DNA of 64,000 bases from Cliona cf. orientalis (Eukaryota > Porifera > Demospongiae > Clionaida > Clionaidae). The notes below the pieces were generated by a model, which was not told where the DNA came from, did not search any database, and saw only the letters and a program-made list of their open reading frames with translations. The stretch spans positions 186,001 through 250,000 of the forward strand of contig OZ005694.1 in NCBI GenBank assembly GCA_963930775.1. The letters run 5' to 3'. A program made the translations under genes and the position numbers. Position 1 is the stretch's first letter; every line of letters begins with the position of its first letter. Of the stretch, positions 12,905-24,060 are shown one piece after another.

Positions 12905-14870
12905 AAAGTCCGTATACAATTAGTGGAGTGGGATTGATGACATACACAATGGGCTGCTTCATGGCCATAGTGGAGTTGTGACTATCAACTTATTGCCTTT
13001 CGGGTTGTAAAATTATGAACAGCTAGGAAGCCAGAGAGATGATGAGAGGTAGTTGCCATGGCTACAGTATAGGTATTCAGGTGAGGATCATAAGGAATGA
13101 ATGATGAGCAACATCTATTTCATATCCTATTCAAGGCTGCTGAGCATGCAGGCATCTCAAATCAAAGCATCCACATTAGACTAGTCCAAACCTAACCACT
13201 ATGCATATACACATTTAAACAATTAGAGGAGTAGATTGATGACCTACACAATGGGCTGCTTCATGCCATAGTGGAGCTGTGACTGTCAACTAATAAATTT
13301 ATTGTCTTTCAGGTTGTACAGCTAGGAAGCCAGAGAGATAATGAGAGGTAGCTGCCATGGCTACAGTAGGTATTCAAATGAGGAATGGATGATGAGCAAT
13401 ATCTATTCCATATCTTGTTCAAAGCTGCTGAGTATGGAGGCAGCTCAAATCAAATCATCCACATTAGACTAATTCAAAGCGAACCACTAAATGTATACAT
13501 TTGACAAGTAATGGTGTATCAATTCAACTTTAGCAATAGTAGAGCTGTAAACACAGTTACTAGAAGTGTTGGAATTAAAACATGAAATACTATACATCGC
13601 ATGTCACAGCATGAAACTATGCTGGTATAGTATAACCAGTTAGTTTCCCAAAAATAATAAGGTTCTGGTGCATGGTAGTAGTCTCAAATCTCGCTGTAGA
13701 TGCTAACTTTCTTTCTCTCTCTTCTAACCACTCGGCCACCACTGTCGTCACTGATGGAAGTCATCTTATGCACATTACCAAGCATGTGAAATTAATTGAT
13801 TCCTACCTGAATTGAGACAGCCCTAAGTAGCCATTTGAAACTGTGCCTCAAATCTTATACAACCAGTTGGCCCATGGAAATCTTGCTGTATGTTTTCTTG
13901 CAATAATAATTATTGTAATACTACAACCTAACTACCAACTTGGCAAACACTGATGCATGGTTCTGTCAAGTGAGCTAGCATGTGGAGGTCAATGGCTGAA
14001 GAGTGTTTCTATCGTACATTTCAGTAGCTCTACTTGGCTCTGAGTATAGATGTACTGTTGGCAGATATAAACCACCTTTATTGTTAATTCACTCCAACAC
14101 TGACAGCTAATAAGAACATGAATACTGTACTTATAATCTAATACTATGCATGGAAAAAATATAATTTCAACTTTGAAAACTGTGTTTTTCTGCTAAAGGT
14201 CGTCAATCGCTCCATATATAAATATTATGAGAATTTGTAAAATACTAATTTATTGCGTTAAATTGGATCATGAGTTGTATTCTATTAACTACGGTATGTA
14301 TCAATTGTTTGCAAGTCACAATGGTCAAGCCAGCAGCAAATTGTACTCTTCGTACTCACTAACTGTAACTTTATGATTATCCTGAGGATAACGGATAACA
14401 CTTAATACTACCGTAGGAGTCCCACAATTATGCCCCCCACCCCCACTTGCTCATATCCGCCCCTCCCCCCTTAAATTGAGCTCAAATTCCTACATATGCA
14501 CAGTTTTACTAGAGTGTACTAATTTGCTAGCACTATTTATACATGTAGCTATTATAATACATTCAGTCTAAGCCTAGAAAGCAGTATGGATGCAGCTTGG
14601 CTATTAACAGAATACTATTCCATATTATGCAAACATTGGTATTGTAATGCAAACGTATCAGTTGTCGCTAATCTGTAAGCTAAATCAATGTTTTTGTGTC
14701 AGGAATTAAACGATAGTCATACATGATGGCATGGGAAAGCTTAATACTGATAATAACATGCATGATAACAGTTAGTATGAACCAGACAGCAATGGACAAG
14801 TTCACTGCTTTAAATCACACAACATGCAGTGAACCAAGAATCTTTCACAGAATCTGCTGAGACTCACCGG
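12905..14870. repeat. Dispersed 1.9-kb unit, copy B
   Basis: Contains two tandem 290-bp sub-units (12915-13200, 13228-13490), then the segment with the GCCTTGTCACTAGGG-type region missing from copy A, then the conserved end. No gene. Confidence 0.7.
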
Positions 14871-15469
14871 TATTAACTGTGGCATCAACACTAGTCATTA
14901 CTTACACAGATCCATCCCAGTTAGCTACATGTTAATTATTGTTTCGTAATTGTCTTGTTAGTCCATGACCCACCTTTCAGTCTCATCATCAGCCTACCAT
15001 AATATTAATGTTATGTATATAGCTGATAAGTTTGGTTGCTAGGCAATGGCCAACAATTTAGAATGACTGCTATTAATAAATTTTTTTGTGGGTAGCTGGG
15101 AAGGGCTAATCTAGATTTATAATCCTTGCACTCTCTCATGCAGGCCCAGCCCAGTGAATTCTGTTTCTCATGGGCAAGCGAATTAAAAATTTAGGTAGCT
15201 ACCCCAAGTATCCCTGGGAAATGTACTTATTCTCATGACTAGGATCAACATTAATGTTGAAATGCTATCCCCAATAATTAAGATGTTATAAAGATTAAGT
15301 TTTCAACTAGCTATAACTTTAGTAGCATGATTAGGGACTCAGTATGTCACTAGGACTACCACAGTGTTAACTGTGTCTCAAATTTTGTTCTATACAAGCT
15401 CTATGTGTAGCGTGGCACTTGTTTTCATGTTGATAAAAATGAATAATAAAGTTTGATTAATTACGCATT

Positions 15470-15915
15470 ATCTTGATATGCGGTGCACATGCTGGTAGCA
15501 AATAATTACCCCGCGCGCATGCGCAAGGGGTAAAGCAATCGGTTTGTCTGTCTGTTGTCGTTGTCGTTGTCGTTGTCGGCACGAAAATCGCCAGATCTCG
15601 CGTTCTAGGCATCTATGCGTGCTGTAAGCACAACCAATCGGTAGATATCGGTGCAAAACTGGTTTGTACGCGCTTCGAATTGCTCAAAAAGGCTTAGTAG
15701 TGCTACAAATTGTGTATTTTCTGTTCAGCATGCCTGTGGTTTATCGACCACGCCCACTCTTTTAGCATAATAGCAAGCTGATGCGACTGCGCACGCTCAA
15801 GCTCAGTGTTGGAAAGGGTCGTCAAGTCATGAAACAGCTATGCCTCAGAGCGTTGCAATACTACGCTACAGTGGCTACAGAGCGCGCGGGGTATGTGCTC
15901 TACAGAGCTCTAGTT
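15470..15915. other. GC-richer segment with GTCGTT microsatellite
   Basis: CpG-containing stretch unlike its flanks, with four GTCGTT-type units at 15555-15578. Its last part (about 15790-15905) is related to 55440-55545 and 61840-61960, so it holds a dispersed repeat. No reading frame is supported. Confidence 0.5.
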
Positions 15916-17493
15916 CACATCAGCTTTTGAGTGAATAATATGATACATACACAATGATGGCACATACATACGTACATGCCACAGCTCTGTGTGGTTGTCA
16001 ACTTTATTATGATTTTGAATTTTAACCTACTAGGCTCATGATGGTACGTAGCTGTAGGCACACAATAATAATGTACACATAATTTAGTCACAAACGTATG
16101 TATTTAAATATGATATTGTCATCTATGCATGTACACACACACACAGAAACACTCTGACAGAGACTTTCAATGTAACAGATATGGAGAAGGTAAACATAAA
16201 ATCTACGAGGATGAATTGGTGCTAATTTACAAAACATTATGCTAGGTTTACAAATCATATAGTTATGTCAGCTAGCTGTGGAGGAATTAACTCAAAACAG
16301 GCTATATCATGTTATTTATAGGAAGAGCACAAAGACAGGGCTGGTGACAGGTGACCTAGCATAGTGATCACAAAAGAAAGTCCGTATACAATTAGTGGAG
16401 TGGGATTGATGACATACACAATTAATGGCCTGCTTCATGGCCGTAGTGGAGTTGTGACTATCAACTTCTTGCCTTTCAGGTTATAAAATTATGAAAAGCT
16501 ATAGAGATAATGAGAGGTAGTTGCCATGGCTACAGTATAGGTATTCAGATGAGGGTCATAAGGAATGGATGATGAGCAACATCTATTCCACATCCTATTC
16601 AAGGCTGCTGAGCATGCAGGCAGCTCAAATGAAAGCATCCACATTAGACTAGTCCAAACCCAACTACTATGCTTAAATAATTAGTGGAGTAGGATTGATG
16701 ACCTACACAATGGGCTGCTTCATGCCATAGTGGAGCTGTGACTGTCAACTAACAAATTTATTGTCTTTCAAGTTGTAAAGCTAGGAAGCCAGATAGATAA
16801 TGAGAGGTAGTTGCTATGGCTACAGTAGGTATTCAGATGAGGAATGGATGATGAGCAATATCTATTTCATATCTTGTTCAAAGCTGCTTAGTATGCAGGC
16901 AGCTCAAATCAAAGCATCCACATTAGACAGTCCAAAGCTAACCACTAAATGTACACATTGGACAAGTAATGGTATATCAATGCAATAGTAGAGCTGTAAA
17001 CACAGTTACTAGAAGTGTTGGAATTAAAACATGAAATACTATACATCGCATGTCACAACATGAAACTTCAAAAGCAGGTGTCAAAGGTGCAATTGATAAC
17101 TGTTTTGGCCTAATTGCACCTTGTCACTAGGGCTTTAACCGGTGATGCTGGCATAGTAAAACCAGTAAGTTTCCCACCGAAAGGTTCTGGTGCATGGTAG
17201 TAGGCTCAAATCTCGCTGTAGACATTGACCTTCTTTCTCTCTCTTCCAACCACCAGGCCACCACTGTCGTCACTGATGGAAGTCATTTTATGCACATGAC
17301 CGAGCATTTGAGATTAATTGATTCCTAACTGAATTGGAGACAGCCCTAAGTATCCATTGGAAACCGTGCCTCAAATCTTATACAACAAGTTGGCCCATGG
17401 AAATCTTGCTGTATGTTCTATTGCAATTGTAATACTACAACCTAACTACCAATTTGGCAAACACTGATGCATGGTTCTGTCAAGCGAGCTAGC

Positions 17494-17850
17494 ATGTACA
17501 GTGGCGTATCCAGGATTTGAAGGAGGGAGGTGCTAGGTCGATCGCGCGCGAAGCGCGCGCGCAAAAATTTTAGCCACGCCCCAAAAACGTTGACCACGCC
17601 CCTCCTTTAGGCGTTCTTGAAGACAAAGACTGAGCATGAAGAAGGCTGTTTTAGGCCTAGTGACGATGAGAAAACGCTGTTTAAGGAGCGAATTTTAGAG
17701 GCCAGTAAGTTTATTATTGGTAGGAGCTGCCAGTTATCGATTATCATTGACAATATTTGTGCTGAGGTACTGAGCTGGCTGTTTAATGTGCCAGAGCTGA
17801 GGGGGGTGCTCCAGCACCCTGAGCTCCATGCTAGATATGCCACTGATGTA
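17494..17850. mobile_element. CAGTGGCG-ended MITE with 5-bp target duplication
   Basis: A 347-bp insert (17499-17845) begins CAGTGGCGTATCC and ends GATATGCCACTG, flanked by ATGTA on both sides. Paralogous copies at 13978 and 29960 continue without it (GCATGTGGAGGTC). Near the left end is a GCGCGCGAAGCGCGCGC palindrome and two GACCACGCC-like boxes. A frame from 17617 is open across the rest of the element and reads out into the flank (82 codons). It may be a captured host fragment, but I recognise no domain. Confidence 0.8.
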
Positions 17851-18289
17851 GAGGTCAATAGCTGAAGAGTGTTTCTATCGTATATTTCAGTAGTTCTACT
17901 TGGCTCTGAGTATAGATGCACTGTTGGCAGACATAACTTACCACCTTTATTGTTAATTCACTCCAACATTGACAGCTAATAAGAACATGACTACCGTACT
18001 TAATCTAATACTACGCATGGAAAAATATAATTTCAATTTTGAAAAAATTAATGCGTTTTTTCTGGTAAAGGTCGTCAATCACTCCATATATAAACGTTAC
18101 GAGAATTCGTAAAATACTAATTTATTGCGTTAAATTGGATCATGCGTTGTATTCTATTAACTATGGTATGTATCAATTGTTTGCAAGTCACAATGGTGAA
18201 GCCAGCAGCAAATTGTACTCTTTGTACTCACTAACTGTAACTTTATGATTATCCTGAGGATAACGTTTAATACTACCGTAGGAGACCCA

Positions 18290-18294
18290 TAATT
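18290..18294. repeat. copia target-site duplication, left
   Basis: TAATT immediately before the left LTR, repeated at 23133-23137. The rebuilt context agrees with the unoccupied copy at 2311-2325. Confidence 0.9.
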
Positions 18295-18693
18295 TATTGA
18301 AAGGTCCACTTTTGACGTAATGTCAACTTAATTGGTTGTGCAATCATTCTTAATAATTATTGTTGAGTTGTGCAATACTTTAATATTATCTAGTGTTGAG
18401 TTGTGCAATACTCTAATCGTGTGAATGTGTAGTGTTATCTCTGTGAACCTGTCTGCTTTGTGTGAACCTGTCTGTGCGTGTTTTTGCAGATTTTCTTCTA
18501 GAATATTCTCTAAAAACCAGTTTGACCAGTTCTATTCTATATAAGTAAGTCAGTTGTGTTTCATTTTTACTGCTGACAGTGTTTAAGTTGTCAATTATAT
18601 AGTGTTTTATTGAGAGAAGTTGAAGCTTGTGTTGTGGCGAGATCTAACGCTGCGCAGGCTAGATACAGATTCTAGTTGTTAGAATTTTCAACA
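18295..18693 (+). repeat. copia left LTR
   Basis: Begins TATTG and ends CAACA, so the 5' dinucleotide is TA instead of the usual TG; both LTRs share this. An 18-bp motif (TGTTGAGTTGTGCAATAC) occurs twice near the start and TGTGAACCTGTCTG twice further on, arranged like promoter-upstream repeats. A TATATAAG box at 18538-18545 probably sets the transcription start. Confidence 0.93.
18538..18545 (+). promoter_or_regulatory. TATA box in copia LTR
   Basis: TATATAAG about 245 bp into the LTR, a reasonable place for the U3-R boundary. An identical copy exists in the right LTR. Confidence 0.6.
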
Positions 18694-18707
18694 GGTTATG
18701 GGCCCAG
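18694..18707 (+). promoter_or_regulatory. copia primer binding site (half-tRNA type)
   Basis: GGTTATGGGCCCAG starts at the base after the LTR. It is complementary to CTGGGCCCATAACC, the anticodon stem-loop region of eukaryotic initiator tRNA-Met, not to a tRNA 3' end. Drosophila copia is known to prime from a 5' half of this tRNA, so the same mechanism is inferred here. Confidence 0.85.
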
Positions 18708-18786
18708 GAACACTGAGGTCTTAGAGTTAGCAGTACAAGTCAAAGTTTAGTCTCTATTTTAGACTACTAGCTAACTAGTAGGTCGG

Positions 18787-20342
18787 ATGGCAGACGCAAA
18801 AACTGTTACGATTGTTCCTTTGAAGGGATCGAATTATCCAACTTGGAAATTCAATGTCGAATGGCCCTCATGAAGGAGGGTCTGTGGGGCATTGTTAATG
18901 AAACGGAAGAGGCCCCTAATGCTGAAACACAAGCCGATCAGTACGCAAAGTTCATTGCAAGGAGAGATCGAGCATTAGCTGTGATTGTTTTGTTGATCGA
19001 ACCGTCGTTGCTGTATTTGATTGGAGAACCGAAGAACCCCATCACTGTTTGGAAGAAGCTAGGAGATCATTTTCAGAAAAAGACGTGGGCTAACAAACTC
19101 GAGCTTCGACGCAAGTTGCATTCTCTACGATTGAAGGAGGGAGAGTCTGTTCAAGAGCATATCAAATCTTTAACGGAAATGTTTGAAGCTCTTTCTGTAG
19201 TCGGTGATCCTGTGTCGGAGGAGGATCGCGTTGTGCAGTTGCTGGCCAGTTTACCCGATTCTTTTAACATGCTGGTTACTGCCCTGGAAGCGAACGCAGT
19301 TGTACCAGATATGGACGTTGTTACGGAACGAATATTACACGAGGAGCGAAAAATGAAAAATCGAGATGACAGTGGGAACGGCGAAGTACAGACAAAAGCA
19401 ATGGCAGCTTATCGCCCCAGGAATCGTGCATCCATCAAGTGTTTCTACTGTGGAAAATTCGGTCATATCCAACGTTACTGTCGTATTCGAGCTGAAGATG
19501 AAAGCAAGGCTAAATCCGAAAAGAGTGATACGAAGCAGAAGGCTAATAAAGCTGCATGCAAGCTGCAAAACGAAGATAGCAGTTCATGTAGCGAAGGTGA
19601 TGCCCTAGTAACAAGTCATGCTCTATCAGCTAACGTAGCAAGTAATTGGATAGTGGACTCAGGAGCAACTTGTCACATGTGTAGTGATCCGAAAGTGTTT
19701 ACGAAACTCAGAAGTCTGGAGCCACCGCAGAAAGTAACTCTTGGAGATGGGCACGAGTTGAAAGCAATTGGACAAGGAATAGTGAAACTGACGATCAGCT
19801 TATCGAATGGGAAAACGAAAGAATGCAAGTTGAACGATGTGCTTTTCGTGCCAAATCTGTCGTACAATCTACTGAACGTATCTAAGGCTGCAGAAACAGG
19901 AAAAATCACGGAATTTGACGAAACTCAGTGTCAGATATTGGGAACGAATAAAAGGATCATTGCTGTCGCAAAAAGAACAGGTAGTCTCTACTATCTTGAC
20001 ACTAAGCCTAGTGAAACACATTTGGTAAATGCTGCTGAAACAAAATGTCAAGACTTGAAACAGAAAGCAAGCATCTGGCATCGACGTTTTGGACACCTTG
20101 GAATGCAGAACCTTCAGAAACTTACCAGAAACGAGATGGTTGACAATTTTGATTACAGCCCTTCGAATGCACCAGAATTCTGTGAGGCATGTGTTGGCGG
20201 TAAGCATCACAGAAGTCCTTTTCAAACGTGTGCAGGCATACAATCCAAAGAACCACTGGATCTAGTCCATAGTCACGGATGTGTGCGGCAAGCTGAACAC
20301 AAAGTCATTGGGTGGAGCAGAGTATTTCCTCACTTTTGTTGA
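18787..20342 (+). pseudogene. copia gag, protease and integrase N-terminus
   Basis: ATG at 18787 opens with MADAKTVTIVPLKGSNYPTW, typical of copia Gag. The frame is lost one base short near 18853 and continues from 18855 as CRMALMKEGLWG. Then follow the UBN2/Gag helical region, a CCHC zinc knuckle (CFYCGKFGHIQRYC, 19440-19481), the aspartic protease motif VDSGATCHMC (about 19653-19682) and the integrase zinc site HRRFGHLG...CEAC (about 20080-20190). The frame runs off course near 20275 and stops at 20342. Gag packages the RNA, protease matures the polyprotein. The two breaks are the only visible damage in this part. Confidence 0.92.
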
Positions 20343-21822
20343 TGACAAAACACGCTATGTTTGGGTCTACTTTTTGAAGCACAAAGATGAAGTCTTCGAT
20401 CGTTTCCTTGAATGGAAAGCACTAATTGAAAAATCTAGTGGTCTCAAGTTGAAAGCTATTCGCACAGATAATGGCGGAGAATATACATCAAAGAAATTTG
20501 AAAGCTATTTGAAGTCTGAAGGGATACGACATGAACGCACTCTGCCAAAAACACCAGAACAGAATGGTGTAGCCGAGAGACTGAACAGAACACTTGTTGA
20601 AATGGTACGTTCAATGCTGATTGATGCTAATTTGTCACACAAATTTTGGGCTGAAGCTCTATCTACAGCTGCATATTTGAAGAATCGAAGCCCAAGTAGA
20701 GGTCTTGAAGGAATCACTCCAGTTGAAGCATTGACAAAAAGGAAACCAAAAGTTGATCACCTGCGTATCTTTGGATGTGATGCTTATGTCCACATTCCAA
20801 AGGATGAAAGAAACAAGCTCGACTCAAAAGCAAAGAAGACCATTTTCATGGGATATGGAAATGAAACCAAAGGTTATCGACTATACGATCCACAACGAGG
20901 AAAGATTTTCTACAGTCGGGATGTCAAGTTTAATGAAACAAAGAGAGAGTTTGAGCAAGCGTCAACTGATATTGAGCAAGAGACGAAGCATCAAGTGATA
21001 CTAGACTTTGAAAGCAACGATGATGAAGAAATCGGTAGTGATCACCAGGAAGCACCCCCTATTAGCCCTGAAGAATCAACTCTTAGGAGATCGAGCAGAG
21101 AGAAACGACCACCAGAGTATTATGGAATAAGAGTAAATGTTGTTGATGAAAAGCCAAAGGAGCCTTTAACTGTAGATGATGCATTTACTAGTTCTGATCG
21201 AGAAAAATGGCAAGACGCGATGGAGAAAGAAATGAAATCCCTTAATGATAATGAAGTATGGGAGTTAGTTGAACTACCAGAGGGTAGGAAAGCCGTTGGA
21301 AGTAAATGGGTATACAAAGTGAAGACAGATGCTAATGGATCGATTGAACGATACAAAGCACGACTAGTAGCTCAAGGATTCTCGCAGAAGTATGGAACTG
21401 ACTACGATGAAACTTTTTGCCTAGTGGTCAGGCTTGAATCATTTCGCACTATAGTAGCACTAGCAGTGCAGTATGGTTTGAAACTTCACCAAGTTGATGT
21501 CACGACAGCATTCTTGAATGGCGAACTGAAGGAAGTGGTCTATATGAGACAGCCACAAGGTTTCATTGCTAAAGGTCAGGAACACTTGGTCTGTAAATTA
21601 AAGAAAAGCATTTATGGCCTAAAGCAATCCCCACGCTGCTGGAATACAGCACTGCACAATCAATTGACAATGATGGAATTTGTGCAGGCAGATAGTGACC
21701 CCTGCGTTTACAGAGCTTCAGGAGGAGAAGTATTCTTCATAGGAGTTTATGTTGATGACATCATTTTGGCTGGAGAGAGTGAGAAGAGAATGAAAGAAGT
21801 AGCTAAAGGATACTCTCACTAA
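20281..21822 (+). pseudogene. copia integrase core and reverse transcriptase
   Basis: Second frame of the same polyprotein, entered by a net +1 change near 20275. The integrase core shows FVDDKTRYVWVYFLK, RTDNGGEYTS and PEQNGVAERLNRTL, the D, D and E catalytic acids of the DDE fold. Next are an integrase C-terminal region with GYR.YDP and a variable linker rich in acidic residues. The copia reverse transcriptase follows: EVWELVELPEGRKAVGSKWV, LHQVDVTTAFLNGELKE and the catalytic YVDDIILAG (21748-21774). DETFCLVVR departs from the usual DETFSPVVR, a possible damaging change. The frame ends early at 21822 after another +1 step near 21805. Confidence 0.93.
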
Positions 21823-21841
21823 CAAATTTGACATCAAGGAT

Positions 21842-22726
21842 ATGGGAGAATTGCATTACTTTCTTGGTATGAAGATTCAGCTAGACAAGACTGGTGACGT
21901 CTGGATAGGTCAGCCAGCTTATGCAGAAAGCCTCCTGCAAAAGTTTGGAATGAGCGAGGCAAAACCTGTGAGCACACCCATTGATACTAGCATAAAATTT
22001 ATTCAAGCAACTGAAGACGAGAAATGCATTGATCAACAAGTCTATCAGTCAGCAATTGGAAGTCTCCTATATTTGTCTGTAGCTACAAGGCCAGACATCA
22101 CGTTTGCTGTAAGCAACATGGCAAGATTCTCCTCAAAGCCAACCACTCAGCACTGGACAGGTGTAAAACGCATCATGCGATATCTTCAAGGTACCATCAA
22201 TCATGGTATACTCTACACAAAGCTGAGCTCTAGAGAATGCATTGGATTCTCGGATGCAGACTGGGCCGGGGATCTAGACAACAGGAGATCAACGTCTGGA
22301 TACCTATTCCAGATAAGTGGAGGTCCAGTGAGCTGGAGGAGCAAGAAACAGTCATCAGTAGCCTTATCTACTGCTGAGGCAGAATATGTGGCTTTAGCAA
22401 GTTCAGCTCAAGAAGCAGTATGGATGAGACAACTCACAACTGAACTGGGCAGTGCTCCAACTGACGCAACTACCATTTTTGAAGATAACCAGTCAGCTAT
22501 TTCTATGGCAAGCAATCCTCAGTTTCATGGTCGTGCCAAACACATTTCAATTAAGTATCACTTCATCCGAGAGAAGGTCAGTGATGGAATGGTAAAATTG
22601 AGGTATTGCCCGACAAATGAAATGATTGCAGACATGCTAACTAAAGGTTTATCTAAAGAACAGTTTGCAAAACTTCGTCATATGGCAGGAATAGTCGCAA
22701 TGCCTGAACATTTCGTCTGCAAGTGA
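21842..22726 (+). pseudogene. copia reverse transcriptase end and RNase H
   Basis: Third frame of the polyprotein. GELHYFLGMKIQ (the end of the reverse transcriptase palm) comes first, then SAIGSLLYLSVATRPDITFA and the RNase H domain: GFSDADWAGDLDNRRSTSGY with the catalytic aspartates, SSVALSTAEAEYVALA with the glutamate, and EDNQSAISMASNP. It ends in KHISIKYHFIREK and ADMLTKGL, the normal copia C-terminus, with stop TGA at 22724. The region is complete for the family. RNase H removes the RNA strand during cDNA synthesis. Confidence 0.93.
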
Positions 22727-22733
22727 GGAGGAG
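22725..22733 (+). promoter_or_regulatory. copia polypurine tract
   Basis: GAGGAGGAG directly precedes the right LTR and overlaps the end of the stop codon; it is the expected plus-strand primer. Confidence 0.85.
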
Positions 22734-23132
22734 TATTGAAAGGTCCACTTTTGACGTAATGTCAACTTAATTGGTTGTGCAATCATTCTTAATAATTATT
22801 GTTGAGTTGTGCAATACTTTAATATTATCTAGTGTTGAGTTGTGCAATACTCTAATAGTGTGAATGTGTAGTGTTATCTCTGTGAACCTGTCTGCTTTGT
22901 GTGAACCTGTCTGTGCGTGTTTTTGCAGATTTTCTTCTAGAATATTCTCTAAAAACCAGTTTGACCAGTTCTATTCTATATAAGTAAGTCAGTTGTGTTT
23001 CATTTTTACTGCTGACAGTGTTTAAGTTGTCAATTATATAGTGTTTTATTGAGAGAAGTTGAAGCTTGTGTTGTGGCGAGATCTAACGCTGCGCAGGCTA
23101 GATACAGATTCTAGTTGTTAGAATTTTCAACA
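22734..23132 (+). repeat. copia right LTR
   Basis: 399 bp, same as the left LTR except one base (A at 22857 for C at 18418). Followed by TAATT (23133-23137), the right target duplication. Confidence 0.93.
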
Positions 23133-23624
23133 TAATTATGCCCCCCCCCTCTTTTTCATAACCGCCCCTCCCCCTTTAAATTGAGCACAAATTCCTACAT
23201 ATGGACAGTTTTACTAGAATGTACTAATTTGCTAGCACTATTTATTAATCCTACTCAAAAGTTTCATACATGTCGCTTGTATATACATCCAGTCTAAGCC
23301 TAAAAAGGAGTATGCATGCAGCTCGGCTATTAACAGAATATTATTCCACATAATGCAAACATTGGTATTGTAATGCAAACCCACTGTCTCATCAAACATA
23401 TCAGTTGTCGCTAATTTGTAAGCTAAATCAATGTTTCTGTATCAGGAATTGAATGATAGTCATACATGATGGCATGGGAAAGCTTAATACTAATAATAAC
23501 ATGCATGATAACACTTAGTATGAGCCAGACAGCAATGGATAAGTTCACTGGTTTAAATCACACAACAGTGAACCAAGAATCTTCCCCAGAATCTGCTGAG
23601 ACTCACAGCTTCTGGCCAGGTTAC

Positions 23625-24060
23625 TCTACTGTAGTTACAGTGGTTTGTACATATGAAACACATATGCAACACAATGCACCTCATTTCCCAATACAGTATT
23701 GCTATAATACTAGCAGATTTGAAGTCTCTAGCACATGAACGTATAGTAGTCATGGAGATACGACCAAAAATACACCCGAATCACTGGGAGTAGGTTTTGA
23801 GATGAAATATTGGTATGCATGTTTAAGGTGAAAGTCGTATACTCATCACTACTGCCAAAATGATAGTAGCAGCCAAAATTTAATTTTTGATAGAGAAGAC
23901 TAAGCTCATCAGGTACAGTAGAAACCATAAAAATGGTGATGTTTCCATCCAGTACTACTAGCTGAAGTGTGTGATGGGTCTAGCTGTCTCCCCCATAATC
24001 ACTGCCCCATCATAATAGCCTAGGATTAAATGATCACCCTTTATTTTAATCTAGGAAGAA
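23625..24060. repeat. Dispersed 0.45-kb unit, copy 3
   Basis: Matches 3957-4195 and five other places. It is joined here straight to the 1.9-kb unit at GGCCAGGTTACTC, where copy 1 has 1.1 kb more. Confidence 0.65.

Larger units (their letters stand above)
18295..23132 (+). mobile_element. Full-length Ty1/copia LTR retrotransposon
   Basis: 4838 bp with 399-bp LTRs at both ends, 5-bp target duplication, primer binding site, one gag-pol region in the copia order (gag, protease, integrase, reverse transcriptase, RNase H) and a polypurine tract. The LTRs differ at one position that I can find (C at 18418, A at 22857), so the insertion is recent. The coding region is nevertheless broken by three single-step frame changes (near 18853, 20275 and 21805), so this copy as read cannot make a full polyprotein. 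Such elements replicate by reverse transcription in cytoplasmic particles and integrate into nuclear DNA. Confidence 0.95.
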
